From assembly GCA_020632925.1 (NCBI GenBank), contig JACKER010000007.1:682001-746000 (forward strand): 64,000 nucleotides of DNA, given 5' to 3'. Within the stretch, counting starts at the first letter, position 1; every line of letters begins with the position of its first letter. Of this stretch, positions 9,168 through 27,099 are shown one piece after another. This DNA is from Alphaproteobacteria bacterium. Lineage in GTDB: Bacteria > Myxococcota_A > UBA796 > GCA-2862545. The position numbers and the translations under genes are program-made. The notes under the pieces are model-generated. The model made no database searches and was not told the origin of the DNA. It saw nothing but the letters and a program-made list of their open reading frames with translations.

Positions 9168-9223
9168 CGCGCGCCGCACGTGAACATCGGGCCCTCCCGC
9201 GCCCATCCTGAGCAGGAGGATCC

Positions 9224-10249
9224 ATGTTCCCCCTGCTCGGCTCCGTGCTCGCGCTCGTCGCGGTGGCCCACGCCACTGGTGGGACGGAGGTCGCCGTCGG
9301 GCCGAGGGTGTACACCTCGGTCGTGCTGGTCCGCGATGGCGACACCACCGTGATCTCGGTGCGGCCGGCCGACGCCGGAAGCGTGCCCGGGTTCGGCGGA
9401 GGGCGGCGTGCGCCCGAGGTGCACGTCGTGCCGGACGAGGTGTTCGACCACCTCGAGCGCGCGACGGCCCCGTGGATGGTGGAGCTCGAGGAGTGGGACC
9501 CCTGTGACCCGCACTGGACCTGGGAGGTCGAGCCCGTCACCTCCGGCACCTACATGCTGTCCGGCGCGGCGATGGACCAGGGGTGCGCCTTGGACACGTC
9601 GAGGCAGGTCCGCGTCGACGCGCACGAGCTCGTGCTCCCGGTGGCGCTGCAGGGCGAGCGGGAGCTGCTGGTCCACGTGTTCGCGCGCCAGCAGCGCTAC
9701 GAGGTCGTCGGTCGCCGTGCCGTGTTCGCGCCCACGGATCTGCGGGTGCGTCCGGAGGTCCGCGACGACGTGACCTCCTTCTACGCGCAGGTGTTCGATC
9801 GGATCGCACTCCCCGGCGTGGTCGTGACGGAGCGCGCCTACGACGGCGTTCCCAACATCCCCCCGACCGACCTCCGGGCGCTCGGTGTGGCACCTCCGCA
9901 CGACTGGACCGTCACCCGCCTGCACCTCCGCCATGGTCCGGAGATTCGGCAGGACCTCGTGTTTCGCGCCATGCCACCGGTGGCGGGTGGAGGGCGGTCC
10001 CCCGATCCGGACGGACGCATGGTCGACGGCGGGCCGCGCGCCTCCGACGTGAACGCCTTCCGGACCCGCTACGTGTCGACCCGCGCCTGGGAGGGGCCCC
10101 TGGACTGCGAGGCGCCCCACCGCGGCGGGTGGGGGATGCCCATCATCGCCACGGACCCGGACCCGACCTCCCCCTCCCGGCCGCTCGAAGAGCTGCTGAT
10201 CGACGGGTTCGGCGACGTCGTCCCGCGCGAACCCGAGACCCTGGAGTAG
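9224..10249 (+). CDS. DUF2330-related exported protein, shorter divergent copy 3
   Basis: A 341-residue protein with signal peptide MFPLLGSVLALVAVAHA and ATG 9224 preceded by AGGAGG (9214-9219). It lacks the FCGFYV start and the central conserved block. It keeps the shared framework: QRYEVV, FAPTDLRVRPEVRDD, FYAQVFDRIALPGVVVTE, LVFRAMPPVAGG and SRPLEELLIDGFGDV. It therefore looks like an old, shortened member of the same family. It lies 56 bases after copy 2 and three bases before the cytochrome gene. Function unknown. Confidence 0.8.
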   Translation: MFPLLGSVLALVAVAHATGGTEVAVGPRVYTSVVLVRDGDTTVISVRPADAGSVPGFGGGRRAPEVHVVPDEVFDHLERATAPWMVELEEWDPCDPHWTWEVEPVTSGTYMLSGAAMDQGCALDTSRQVRVDAHELVLPVALQGERELLVHVFARQQRYEVVGRRAVFAPTDLRVRPEVRDDVTSFYAQVFDRIALPGVVVTERAYDGVPNIPPTDLRALGVAPPHDWTVTRLHLRHGPEIRQDLVFRAMPPVAGGGRSPDPDGRMVDGGPRASDVNAFRTRYVSTRAWEGPLDCEAPHRGGWGMPIIATDPDPTSPSRPLEELLIDGFGDVVPREPETLE

Positions 10250-10252
10250 CCC

Positions 10253-12148
10253 GTGTGGATCTCGCTGCTGCTGTCCTGCGCCACCACCACCCGCTGGGGC
10301 ATCGCCGAGCCGGGGCCGTACGCGCCCTCGTTCCTCCGGGCGGAGGGGGACCTGGCGCTGCTGGCGCGGGTCGAGACGTGCGGCGCGTGCCACGCCGAGC
10401 AGGCCGAGCAATGGCGTGGATCGGCGCACGCGCACGCCTCCTTCGACAACCCCTGGTACCGGCACGCCGTCGAGGACCTGCGCGAGGGCGTGGGGCTGAC
10501 GGAGAGCAAGCACTGCGCGGGCTGCCACGACCCGGTGCTGCTGCTCGCGGGCAAGATGGACGGCCCGGTGCTCCCGACCGATCCGGGGGCGGCGGTCGGC
10601 GTGCCCTGCCTCGGGTGCCACGGGGTCGTGAGCGCCACCAGCGACGGCAACGCCTCGGTGCTGCTCGATCTCGACCTGGAGGTGCCCACGGACGCGTCGA
10701 CGGACGCCGACATCGCGCGGCACAAGGCCCGCATGCTCCAGCCCGCGCTCAAGTCCGGTGCTGCCTGCGGCGCCTGCCACCGCGGCTTCCTCGGACCCGA
10801 GACCGGCAACGACTGGTTCGCGATCGGCATGGACGACGCCGGCGCCTGGCGCGGGTCGACCTGGGGCGGCAGCGACGCGGGTCTGCTGGCCCCCGAGGTC
10901 CCCCGCCGCGCGACCTGCGTGGACTGCCACCTGGACGACCACCGGGCGACCGGTGGGCACACGCCGATGGTGCCGGAGGCCGCCGAGCGGGTGCGCGGCG
11001 CGGCCAGCGTGTGGGTGGGGGCGGTGTGGGTGGACGGTCGTTCGCAGGCCCCGGAGGAGGCCGCGCCCGCGGAGGGCAGCACGATCGCGGTGGACGTGGT
11101 GGTTCGCAACACGGGCACGGGGCACCGGTTCCCGGGCGGGACGCTCGACGCGCAGGACACCTGGGTCGCGCTCGAGGTGTCGGGCCCGGACGGCGTGATC
11201 GCGTCGGTCGACGAGGAGGGCGGTCCGCGCCTGCGTGCCCGGGTGATGGACGCCGAGGGCGTGCCGGTCGAGACGCACCAGACACGGCGCATGGTGGCGG
11301 TGGCCGGCGACCACACGGTCCCCCCGGGGGACGCGCGGGCCTTCCGCTTCGAGCTCACGCTCGACGGCCCCGGTCCGTACACGGTGAGCGCGACGCTGCG
11401 CCACCGGCGACACCCGGCCGCGCTGCAGGAGGCGGCGTGCGCGGCGACCACCGAGGGCACGCTGGACGGCTGCGCGCCGGAGCCGGTCACCGAGGTGGAC
11501 GCCGATCGGGTCGTGCTGGGGGAGGGGACGCCGTCCGGCGAGCGGGCCTGGACCCACGCGCTCGCGCTGTCGCACGACGTGCAGGAGCGCCTGGACGACG
11601 CCCGACCCTCGGCCGAGCGCGCGTTGGCGCTGGCGACCACGGACCGCGAGGCGGCGGCCGCCGAGTGGGTGCACGCGCTGATCGCCGGGCGGCAGGGGCG
11701 GCTGGCGGAGGCGCTGGCGGCGTCGGACGCGTCCCAGCAGCGGCTCGGGGAGGCGCACCCCGCGCTCGATCGGGCCCGCGGCGACGCGTACGCGCAGGTG
11801 TGGGACTGGAACTCGGCCTCGGAGGCCTACGGGCGGGCGGCGGCGGTGAGCCCCGGCGACACGGCGCTGTGGCGCGACCTGGCGCGCGCACGGGGGAGCG
11901 CGGGAGACTCGGACGGCTCGCTCGAGGCCGCGCTGCACGGGCTGTCGCTCCAGCCGCGGGACGCCGCGCTGCTCCGGAGCCGCTGGCTCGCGCTGAAGGA
12001 CCTCGGGGATGCTGGTGCGGACGATGCCGAGCAGGACTGGCTCGACCACCGCTTGCCCGACCCCGCGGGCGACCTGCGCATCCGCTGCGATCTGGAGGTC
12101 GACGGGTGCGCCGCCGAGCGGGCGCCCGTGCCGCTCGTCAGGATGTAG
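10253..12148 (+). CDS. Pentaheme cytochrome c lipoprotein with C-terminal TPR-like region
   Basis: A 631-residue protein starting at GTG 10253 with a lipobox (LLLSC, Cys9), so probably anchored in a membrane outside the cytoplasm. Five CxxCH heme-attachment motifs start at Cys43, 88, 119, 172 and 222. CGACHAEQAEQWRGSAHAHA matches the cytochrome c554/c552-type multiheme family. Residues about 260-400 are beta-rich. From about residue 420 helical Ala/Leu/Arg-rich repeats look like tetratricopeptides. A role in electron transfer or redox sensing is inferred. No partner oxidoreductase is adjacent; it ends the DUF2330 gene run. Its 3' end overlaps the convergent carotenoid-oxygenase gene by 11 bases. 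Confidence 0.85.
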   Translation: MWISLLLSCATTTRWGIAEPGPYAPSFLRAEGDLALLARVETCGACHAEQAEQWRGSAHAHASFDNPWYRHAVEDLREGVGLTESKHCAGCHDPVLLLAGKMDGPVLPTDPGAAVGVPCLGCHGVVSATSDGNASVLLDLDLEVPTDASTDADIARHKARMLQPALKSGAACGACHRGFLGPETGNDWFAIGMDDAGAWRGSTWGGSDAGLLAPEVPRRATCVDCHLDDHRATGGHTPMVPEAAERVRGAASVWVGAVWVDGRSQAPEEAAPAEGSTIAVDVVVRNTGTGHRFPGGTLDAQDTWVALEVSGPDGVIASVDEEGGPRLRARVMDAEGVPVETHQTRRMVAVAGDHTVPPGDARAFRFELTLDGPGPYTVSATLRHRRHPAALQEAACAATTEGTLDGCAPEPVTEVDADRVVLGEGTPSGERAWTHALALSHDVQERLDDARPSAERALALATTDREAAAAEWVHALIAGRQGRLAEALAASDASQQRLGEAHPALDRARGDAYAQVWDWNSASEAYGRAAAVSPGDTALWRDLARARGSAGDSDGSLEAALHGLSLQPRDAALLRSRWLALKDLGDAGADDAEQDWLDHRLPDPAGDLRIRCDLEVDGCAAERAPVPLVRM

Positions 12149-13480
12149 GTGCCCACTCGGCGTGGAAGCCCTGGGGCACGTGGAAGGGCAGCGGCACCTC
12201 GAACAGCGGCTCGAGCGTCCGCGCGCACCAGCCCACGAAGGTCGACGCGCGGTCGCCCTCGTTCACGACGGTCAGCAGCCAGCCGTCGTCGTCCTCGGTG
12301 CCACCGGGGCGCGGCGCGAACACCACCTCCCCCGAGGTCCGCCCGTCGCCCCACGCGCGGAACGTGCTCGTCCCGGCGTCGAGGTCGTAGCGCACGAGGC
12401 CGTCGAAGGTCAGCGCGGGTCCCGCGCCCAACCGCGGGTGGAACGCGTGGCGAACGGGGCGCCCCCAGCGGCGGTCGTCGACCCGCGGGAACTCGGTCGG
12501 CACGTCGTCGAGCTGCTCGCCGCGGACCGTGCCCGCCACCGGGTCGATGCGCCAGCGGTACAGGTGCGGGACGAGCTCGATCGTGTCCAGGCGCGGCGTC
12601 CGCTCGTCCGTCGACGGCCGATCGGGGATGGGGTCCGCGATGCGACACCCGACGATGACGACCTCCCCGTCCTCCTCCCAGGTCCCGGACAGGTGGTAGA
12701 CGTAGCAGGGATCGGTCTCGAACCAGCGGACCTCGCTCCCGGCACCCCAGCGCGGGAGCAGCCCGAAGCGCGTCGGCCGGTCGCGGAAGAAGCCCAGCCG
12801 ACGCTTGCCGCTGTCCTTCGTCGTCCAGCCGAGCGGCATGTCCAGCAGGATCGTGTGGTGCTCGGTCAGGCCGATGTCGTGCGGCACGTGGGGGTGAGGG
12901 ACCTCGATCGGCGTGGTATGGACGCGCCCGTCGGGGCTCGCCGCTCCCACGGTCACCCAGGGCCGGCGCATCACGTCGTACCCCATGAACACGAGATCGC
13001 CGGTGCGCGGGTCCACCTTGGGGTGGGCCGCCATCCGCGGCAGGGGGACGCCGCCGGCGGTCGCGGGACCACGGGTCTCGAGCGAAGGGAGCGCCAGCGA
13101 CATCGGTTGCCCGGTGAGCCACCAGGTCGCCACGAGCTGCCCGTCGAACACGATGAGATCGGTGTTCGCGGTGTCCTCGAGCGGTCCGCGGGCGTCGTGC
13201 AGCCCCTCCCACAGCGGGCGACCGGCCTCGTGCTCCGCGACCCACTTGCGGGTGCGCGTCCAGCGGTTGCGGTACGACACACGCCCGTCCGCGACGTGCA
13301 GCGCGTGGACCATGCCGTCGCCGTCGAACCAGTGGTACCGCGGGCCGGCGCCGAACGCGGGATCGGCGCTGTTGCGGACGAAGGTGCCCGCGAGACCCAC
13401 GGGGAGCTCACCGCGAACGGGGAGGTCCATGGCTTCGCGCTCGCGGCCCACCAGCGCGTGGGGGCCCATCACGTACGGGG

Positions 13481-13484
<4 letters not shown>
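12138..13484 (-). CDS. Carotenoid oxygenase (RPE65/CCD) family protein
   Basis: A 448-residue seven-bladed-propeller non-heme iron enzyme. The four expected histidine ligands are visible: His154 (MAAHPKVDP), His202 (PHDIGLTEHH), His264 (YVYHLSGTW) and His441 (PQGFHAEW). ELPVGLAGTFVRNSADP and YHWFDGDGMVHA are the standard N-terminal family motifs. Members cleave carotenoids, apocarotenoids or stilbenes oxidatively. GTG start at 13484 overlaps the stop of the MopE-type gene by four bases, making it the last gene of a four-gene operon. Whether it acts on a carotenoid here is not known; no carotenoid synthesis genes are nearby. Confidence 0.92.
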
Positions 13485-20584
<7,100 letters not shown>

Positions 20585-20585
20585 G

Positions 20586-22387
<1,802 letters not shown>

Positions 22388-22391
<4 letters not shown>

Positions 22392-23188
22392 CGCTGGCCG
22401 ATCACCGCCGCGCCCACCCCGCAACCAGCGGCGCCGGCGATGAGCGTCGTCGAGAAGACGGAGAGGAGGTTGGTGGTGGCCCGCTTGCCGTCGAGATCGC
22501 CGCTGGTGGCCGACGTCGACGCGGCCAGGCCGTACATCGAGCTGCGCGCCCCCCAGGCCAGCCCGTAGGTCAGGGCCCCGGCGCCGCCCGCGCCCGCGGC
22601 GCACGCGATGAGCGTGTTGCGCTTGCGTGGGATCGCCTCGTAGGCCGGCATCGGCTCACCGACCCCGAGGTAGCTCGTGGTGGCGGCGAGGCCGGTGGGG
22701 TCGAAGAGCTGGACGATGGTCGGTCGCTCGACCGCGCGCGCGCGGGTGTTGGTGCCGTCGAAGGCCACGCTCCCGACCCTGGGCTCGGGGACCCTGCGCG
22801 TGCCGCCCTCGGCGAGGGCTTCGGTCCAGGCTGCGCGGAGCGGGTCGTCCGCGGACAGGACGTCGGCCGGCGGCACCCAGTCCGGAGCGACCGCGCGGGC
22901 CGCACGGGCCGACGCCATCGCGTTGTCCGCATCCCCGGCGGCCTGGAGCTGCAGCGCCATGAGGAGGTGGATGCGCGCCGCGACGGCCGGGTCGACGGTG
23001 TGTGCCACACAGGGCAGCAACACGCCCGCGATCGCGTGCAGGTGGTCGCGGAAGGCCTGGTCGTCGATGTCGATCCACGCGCTCTCGGCCGCGCTCACGG
23101 TCTCTTCCAGCTCGGCGGGGGTGATCGGGTCCGAGCATTGGATCGCGCTGGCGGTACCAGCGAGCCAGACCACGATGGAAATCGGCAT
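22388..23188 (-). CDS. Exported protein of unknown function (myxococcal type)
   Basis: A 266-residue protein with signal peptide MPISIVVWLAGTASA. Residues about 25-140 are helical with single cysteines and the pattern AGDADNAMASARAARAVAPDW then DPLRAAW. I associate this with a group of Myxococcota exported proteins of unknown role, perhaps TPR-like. The C-terminal third has two Gly/Ala-rich hydrophobic stretches (near residues 195-220 and 240-262), suggesting membrane insertion. It is first in the operon with the kinase, MopE-type and carotenoid-oxygenase genes, and its stop overlaps the kinase start (ATGA). I cannot assign a function. Confidence 0.75.
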
Positions 23189-23320
23189 CCTTCGACCTCA
23201 GCGAACGGATCGTCCAGATCCGGAACCGCATTCTGCCACGCCCGCTCGGCGGGGGCGGGTTTCACCTCCTTGCAGGTCGGCCGGAGCGTGTCCACGTTGA
23301 CGGGGTCGCGTGGAGGAGCG

Positions 23321-23884
23321 GTGGGCTGGGAGGAGGTGACGATCGGATTCGACAGCCGGGTGCCGTACGTCGAGGTGCCCGGGAAGTGGGATCGGGAGCG
23401 CCGGGACAGCTTCCTGCTGCGTCCCGAGGCCATCCCGCTGTCGGTGGACGAGGCGGTCTGGCCGCGACGGCAGAGTCGGCTGGGGGCCGAGGTGTCCGAG
23501 GTGCTGACCCCCGCGTACTCGAGCCTCGAGGACGCGCTGCAGCGGACCCCCTCCGACGAGGTGGTCATCGCGATCACCCAGTGGCGCGGCCCGGGAGAGC
23601 CCGAGGTCCCCGCCGGCCCCACCTGGCCGATGGTCCCCGACCCGGGCTGGCGACGTCTCGGCTGGGACGTGGTCGACGGCGTCTTCCCGAGCGGGCTGTC
23701 CAACTGCATGTACGCCGCCGAGATCGTGTTGGACTGGCGGTCCTGGGCAGAGCGCCTCAACGAGCACCACCTGTTCGACGAGCTGCCCGACGCGTTCGCC
23801 TTCCGCGACGCCACGAACCGACGGGTCCCCGAGCACGCCCCGTTCGCGGTGATGGGACTGTACGAGGTCCGCGGTCCTCGTTAG
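23321..23884 (+). CDS. Hypothetical protein
   Basis: A soluble, Trp-rich 187-residue protein that I do not recognise. I chose GTG 23321 because GGAGG (23312-23316) lies at a usable distance; the next GTG at 23336 (protein starting with TIGFDSRVPYVEV) is also possible. There is no signal peptide or membrane segment. Features include PMVPDPGWRRLGWDVVDG and YAAEIVLDWRSWAERLNEHH. It is nine bases before the deoxynucleoside kinase gene and probably co-transcribed. The long upstream extension of the open frame overlaps the divergent gene and is not coding. Confidence 0.7.
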   Translation: MGWEEVTIGFDSRVPYVEVPGKWDRERRDSFLLRPEAIPLSVDEAVWPRRQSRLGAEVSEVLTPAYSSLEDALQRTPSDEVVIAITQWRGPGEPEVPAGPTWPMVPDPGWRRLGWDVVDGVFPSGLSNCMYAAEIVLDWRSWAERLNEHHLFDELPDAFAFRDATNRRVPEHAPFAVMGLYEVRGPR

Positions 23885-23893
23885 CGAGCGGGG

Positions 23894-24535
23894 ATGCGCA
23901 CGCCCGAAGTCCAGGATCTGTTCATCGGCATCGCCGGCCTGATCGGCGCCGGCAAGTCGACCCTCGCCACCGCCCTCGGCAAGCACCTGAACCTGCCCGT
24001 GTACTACGAGCCGGTCGAGGACAACGAATACCTGGCGGACTTCTACCGGGACACCGCGTCGTACGCGTTCGCGACCCAGATCTACCTGCTGAACCGCCGC
24101 TTCCAGCAGCACCAGGAGATCATCTGGCGCGGGGGCGGCGCGGTCCAGGACCGGACCATCTACGAGGACGCGGTCTTCGCGAAGACGCTCGTGAACCAGG
24201 GGCTGATGGACGAGCGGGACTACCGGACGTACCTCCAGCTCTTCCGCCACATGTCGAACTTCATGTGCCGGCCGCACCTCATCGTCTACCTGGACCTCAA
24301 GCCCGAGACCTCGATGCAGCGCATCCAGGAGCGGGCGCGCGGCGTGGAGTCGGGGATCTCCGTGGAGTACCTGACGGCGCTGCACGCGGAGTACGAGGCG
24401 TTCGTCAAGGACATCTCCCGCCTCATCCCGGTGGTGCGCGTGAGCTGGGAGGAGTTCCGCGACGCCGAGGCGATGGCGACGATGATCGAGCGCGAGTACC
24501 TCGGCCGCACCTTCGTCCGCGACGTGCAGTGGTAG
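23894..24535 (+). CDS. Deoxynucleoside kinase (deoxyadenosine/deoxyguanosine kinase family)
   Basis: A 213-residue cytoplasmic enzyme that phosphorylates deoxynucleosides in the salvage pathway. The P-loop GLIGAGKST is at residues 15-23. EPVEDNEYLADFY supplies the substrate-site glutamate. DRT (86-88) is the family D-R-S/T motif, and RARGVESGI is the arginine-rich lid. The fold matches the dNK/dGK group rather than thymidine kinase type II. The downstream efflux gene converges, with only three bases between stops. A close homologue is usual in delta-proteobacteria. Base preference (dA, dG or dC) cannot be read from sequence. Confidence 0.92.
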   Translation: MRTPEVQDLFIGIAGLIGAGKSTLATALGKHLNLPVYYEPVEDNEYLADFYRDTASYAFATQIYLLNRRFQQHQEIIWRGGGAVQDRTIYEDAVFAKTLVNQGLMDERDYRTYLQLFRHMSNFMCRPHLIVYLDLKPETSMQRIQERARGVESGISVEYLTALHAEYEAFVKDISRLIPVVRVSWEEFRDAEAMATMIEREYLGRTFVRDVQW

Positions 24536-24538
24536 CGG

Positions 24539-26137
24539 CTACTCCGCGTGGGCAACGGCGGGCGCGGGGCCGGTGCCGGCCTCCCTCCGCTGCAGGAACA
24601 GGAGCAGCGGCAGGCTCGCGACGAACAGCGCGACGATGACGAGGAACATGTCGCGGAACGCGAGCTCCGCGCTCGCCTTCATCACCCGGCCGTACAGGAC
24701 GTAGCCGGCGAGCCCGCTCGGATCGACCGACACGCCGCGCGCGATCAGCGCCGACGACACCGTGCGCATCGTGTCGCGCACGTTGTCCGAGTACGGCGTG
24801 ACGTACCCCACGAGGTTCGCCTGGTGCGCCTCGCGGAAGCGCCCGACCAGCGACGCGAGCCAGGCGACGCCGAGGCTCCCGCCCACCTGGCGCGTGAGGT
24901 TGAACAGCCCGGTGGCCTGCCCCATGCGTTCGCGCGGGATGCGCGCCATCGCCGCGACCGACAGCGGCACGAAGCAGAAGCCCATCCCGATCCCGCGCAG
25001 GATCTGCGGGAGCAGCAGGTCCGCCTGACCCGCGCGGCTGTCGAGGCGGCTCATCATCACCATCGACGCTGCGAACACGATCAGCCCGAAGCCCGACAGG
25101 ATGCGGGGGTCCGATCGGTCCGACAGGCGCCCGCAGATCGGCATCGCCACGGCGGTCGCGAGGGCGCCGGGGACCAGCACGAGGCCCGACTGGGTCGCGC
25201 TGAACCCGATGAGCTGCTGCAGGAACAGCGGGAGCATGAACATCCCGCCCATCAGCCCGACCCCGATCGCCACGTTCACCAGCGCCGCCGCGCGGAAGCT
25301 CGGATCGGCGAACACGCGAAGGTCCACGGCGGGGTCCGGGTGGTCCAGCTCCCAGACCACGAAGCCCGCGAGCACCACCACCGCGAAGGTCGTGGCGATC
25401 ACGATCCAGTCCGCGCCGAACCAGCCCGCGTCCTCGCCGTACTCGAGGACGTACTGCACGGTCGCGATGCCCGTGGCCAACAGCGCGATGCCCACCAGGT
25501 CGCCGCCCGCGGAGGTACGCCGCCGGAGGTAGGACGGGTCGCGGAGGAACATCGGGACCAGCGCGGCGCCGATCATCCCGATGGGCAGGTTGATGAAGAA
25601 GATCCACGGCCAGCCGTAGTTGTCGGTGATCCAGCCGCCGAGCGTGGGGCCGACCGCGGGGCCGACCATCACCCCGAGCCCGAACACCGCCATGGAGCTA
25701 CCCCGCTTCTCGGGCGGGAAGGACTCGTACAGGATGGCCTGGCCGGTGGGCATGAGGATGCCGGCGGCGGCACCCTGGGCGACGCGGGCCGCGATCAGCG
25801 CGGGCAGGGTGGGGGCGAGCCCGCAGAGCACCGAGGCCACCGTGAACACGGAGATGGCGACGCCGTACATCCGGGAGCGCCCGACGACGGAGCCGAGCCA
25901 GGCCGACAGCGGGATGAGGATGACGTTCGCCAGGGTGTAGGCGGTGACCACCCAGGAGATCTCGGACACCGAGGAGCCGAAGGTCCCCATCATGTGCGGC
26001 ACCGAGACGTTCACGATGCTCGCGTCGATGATGCTCATCATCATCCCGAGCATGACGACGCCGGTGACCGCCCACGGGTTGACCGCCGGCTCCTGTGCGG
26101 CCCCCGTCGGCGCGACCTCGGCGGTCGCCTCGCTCAC
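24539..26137 (-). CDS. DHA2-family multidrug efflux transporter (EmrB-like)
   Basis: A 532-residue inner-membrane drug:proton antiporter with about 14 hydrophobic segments. Key motifs are MMMSIIDASIVNVSVPHMM in segment 1 (motif D1), WVVTAYTLANVILIPLSAWL, and GVMVGPAVGPTLGGWI in segment 5 (antiporter motif C). GTG 26137 overlaps the stop of the HlyD gene (GTGA). Together with the HlyD and TolC-like genes it forms a complete tripartite pump across both membranes. The divergent TetR is the likely repressor. The substrate is unknown. Confidence 0.94.
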   Translation of the reverse strand: MSEATAEVAPTGAAQEPAVNPWAVTGVVMLGMMMSIIDASIVNVSVPHMMGTFGSSVSEISWVVTAYTLANVILIPLSAWLGSVVGRSRMYGVAISVFTVASVLCGLAPTLPALIAARVAQGAAAGILMPTGQAILYESFPPEKRGSSMAVFGLGVMVGPAVGPTLGGWITDNYGWPWIFFINLPIGMIGAALVPMFLRDPSYLRRRTSAGGDLVGIALLATGIATVQYVLEYGEDAGWFGADWIVIATTFAVVVLAGFVVWELDHPDPAVDLRVFADPSFRAAALVNVAIGVGLMGGMFMLPLFLQQLIGFSATQSGLVLVPGALATAVAMPICGRLSDRSDPRILSGFGLIVFAASMVMMSRLDSRAGQADLLLPQILRGIGMGFCFVPLSVAAMARIPRERMGQATGLFNLTRQVGGSLGVAWLASLVGRFREAHQANLVGYVTPYSDNVRDTMRTVSSALIARGVSVDPSGLAGYVLYGRVMKASAELAFRDMFLVIVALFVASLPLLLFLQRREAGTGPAPAVAHAE

Positions 26138-27099
26138 CGCGCGACCCGACGGACGGTGACGGTGGCCGACAGCCCCGCGGGCATCGGCTCGCTCGGAGGC
26201 GTCAGGAACGCGATGCGCACGGGGACGCGCTGCACGACCTTCACGAAGTTGCCGCTCGCGTTGTCGGCGGGGAGGAGCGAGAACACCGCGCCCGTGCCCG
26301 CCCCGATGCTCTCGACGCGCCCCTCGAGCGGATGCCCGGACAGGGCGTCGACGTCGATCTCCACCGCGTCGCCGGGGTGGATCTCGGAGAGGCTGGTCTC
26401 CTTGAAGTTCGCCACGACGTACCGCTCGTCCGGCACGATCGCGAGCATCGCCTGGCCGCGGTTCACGAGCTCGCCCACCTGCAGGTCGGCCTTGGACGCC
26501 ACGCCGGAGGCCGGGGCGCGGACCTCGCAGTTCTCGAGCTTCTGGTGCGCGAGCGCCAGCGCCGCCTCGGCCGCGGGGACGCGGGCCCGCGCCGCTTCGA
26601 CGGCCGCCATCGCCGCCGACAGCCCGACCTGCGCGCTGCGGAGCGACTGGCGGGCGACATCGCGGCTGGTGCCCGCGCGATCGACGGCCGCCTGGACGGT
26701 GGCCCCGCCGGTCACGAGCTGCTGCTGTCGGTCGAGCTCGCGTTGCGCGTCGTCGAGGCGGACCTTGCCCACGGACAGATCGGAGCGGGTCGCGGCCGCG
26801 CTCTCCTCGGCGCGCTTCGCGTCCGCCACCGCGGCGGCGAGCATCGCCTCGGCCTGCGCCACCTCGAGCTCGATGTCCTTGGGGTCGATGCGGTACAGCA
26901 CGTCGCCCGCCGACACGTGCTGGTTCTCCTTCACCAGCACCTCGACGATGCGGCCGGAGACCTCCGCGCCGACCTGCACGAGGTCCGCGCGGACGAAGGC
27001 GTCGTCCGTGCTGACCCCGGCGGCGTTGCGCCACCACAGGAAGCCGCCCACGCCGGCGCAGAGCAACAGCGCGAACACCAGGAAGATCACCCGCCTCAT
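26134..27099 (-). CDS. HlyD/EmrA-family membrane fusion protein
   Basis: A 321-residue periplasmic adaptor with one N-terminal membrane anchor (FLVFALLLCAGVGGFLW). STDDAFVRADLVQVGAEVSG is the EmrA-type lipoyl/beta-barrel start. A long Ala/Glu/Arg-rich coiled coil spans about residues 80-185, then ENCEVRAPASGVASK closes the lipoyl half. ANFKETSLSEIHPGDAVEID is the classic EmrA C-terminal motif. It links the EmrB-like pump to the outer-membrane channel encoded upstream. Both ends overlap neighbours by four bases. Confidence 0.94.
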   Translation of the reverse strand: MRRVIFLVFALLLCAGVGGFLWWRNAAGVSTDDAFVRADLVQVGAEVSGRIVEVLVKENQHVSAGDVLYRIDPKDIELEVAQAEAMLAAAVADAKRAEESAAATRSDLSVGKVRLDDAQRELDRQQQLVTGGATVQAAVDRAGTSRDVARQSLRSAQVGLSAAMAAVEAARARVPAAEAALALAHQKLENCEVRAPASGVASKADLQVGELVNRGQAMLAIVPDERYVVANFKETSLSEIHPGDAVEIDVDALSGHPLEGRVESIGAGTGAVFSLLPADNASGNFVKVVQRVPVRIAFLTPPSEPMPAGLSATVTVRRVAR

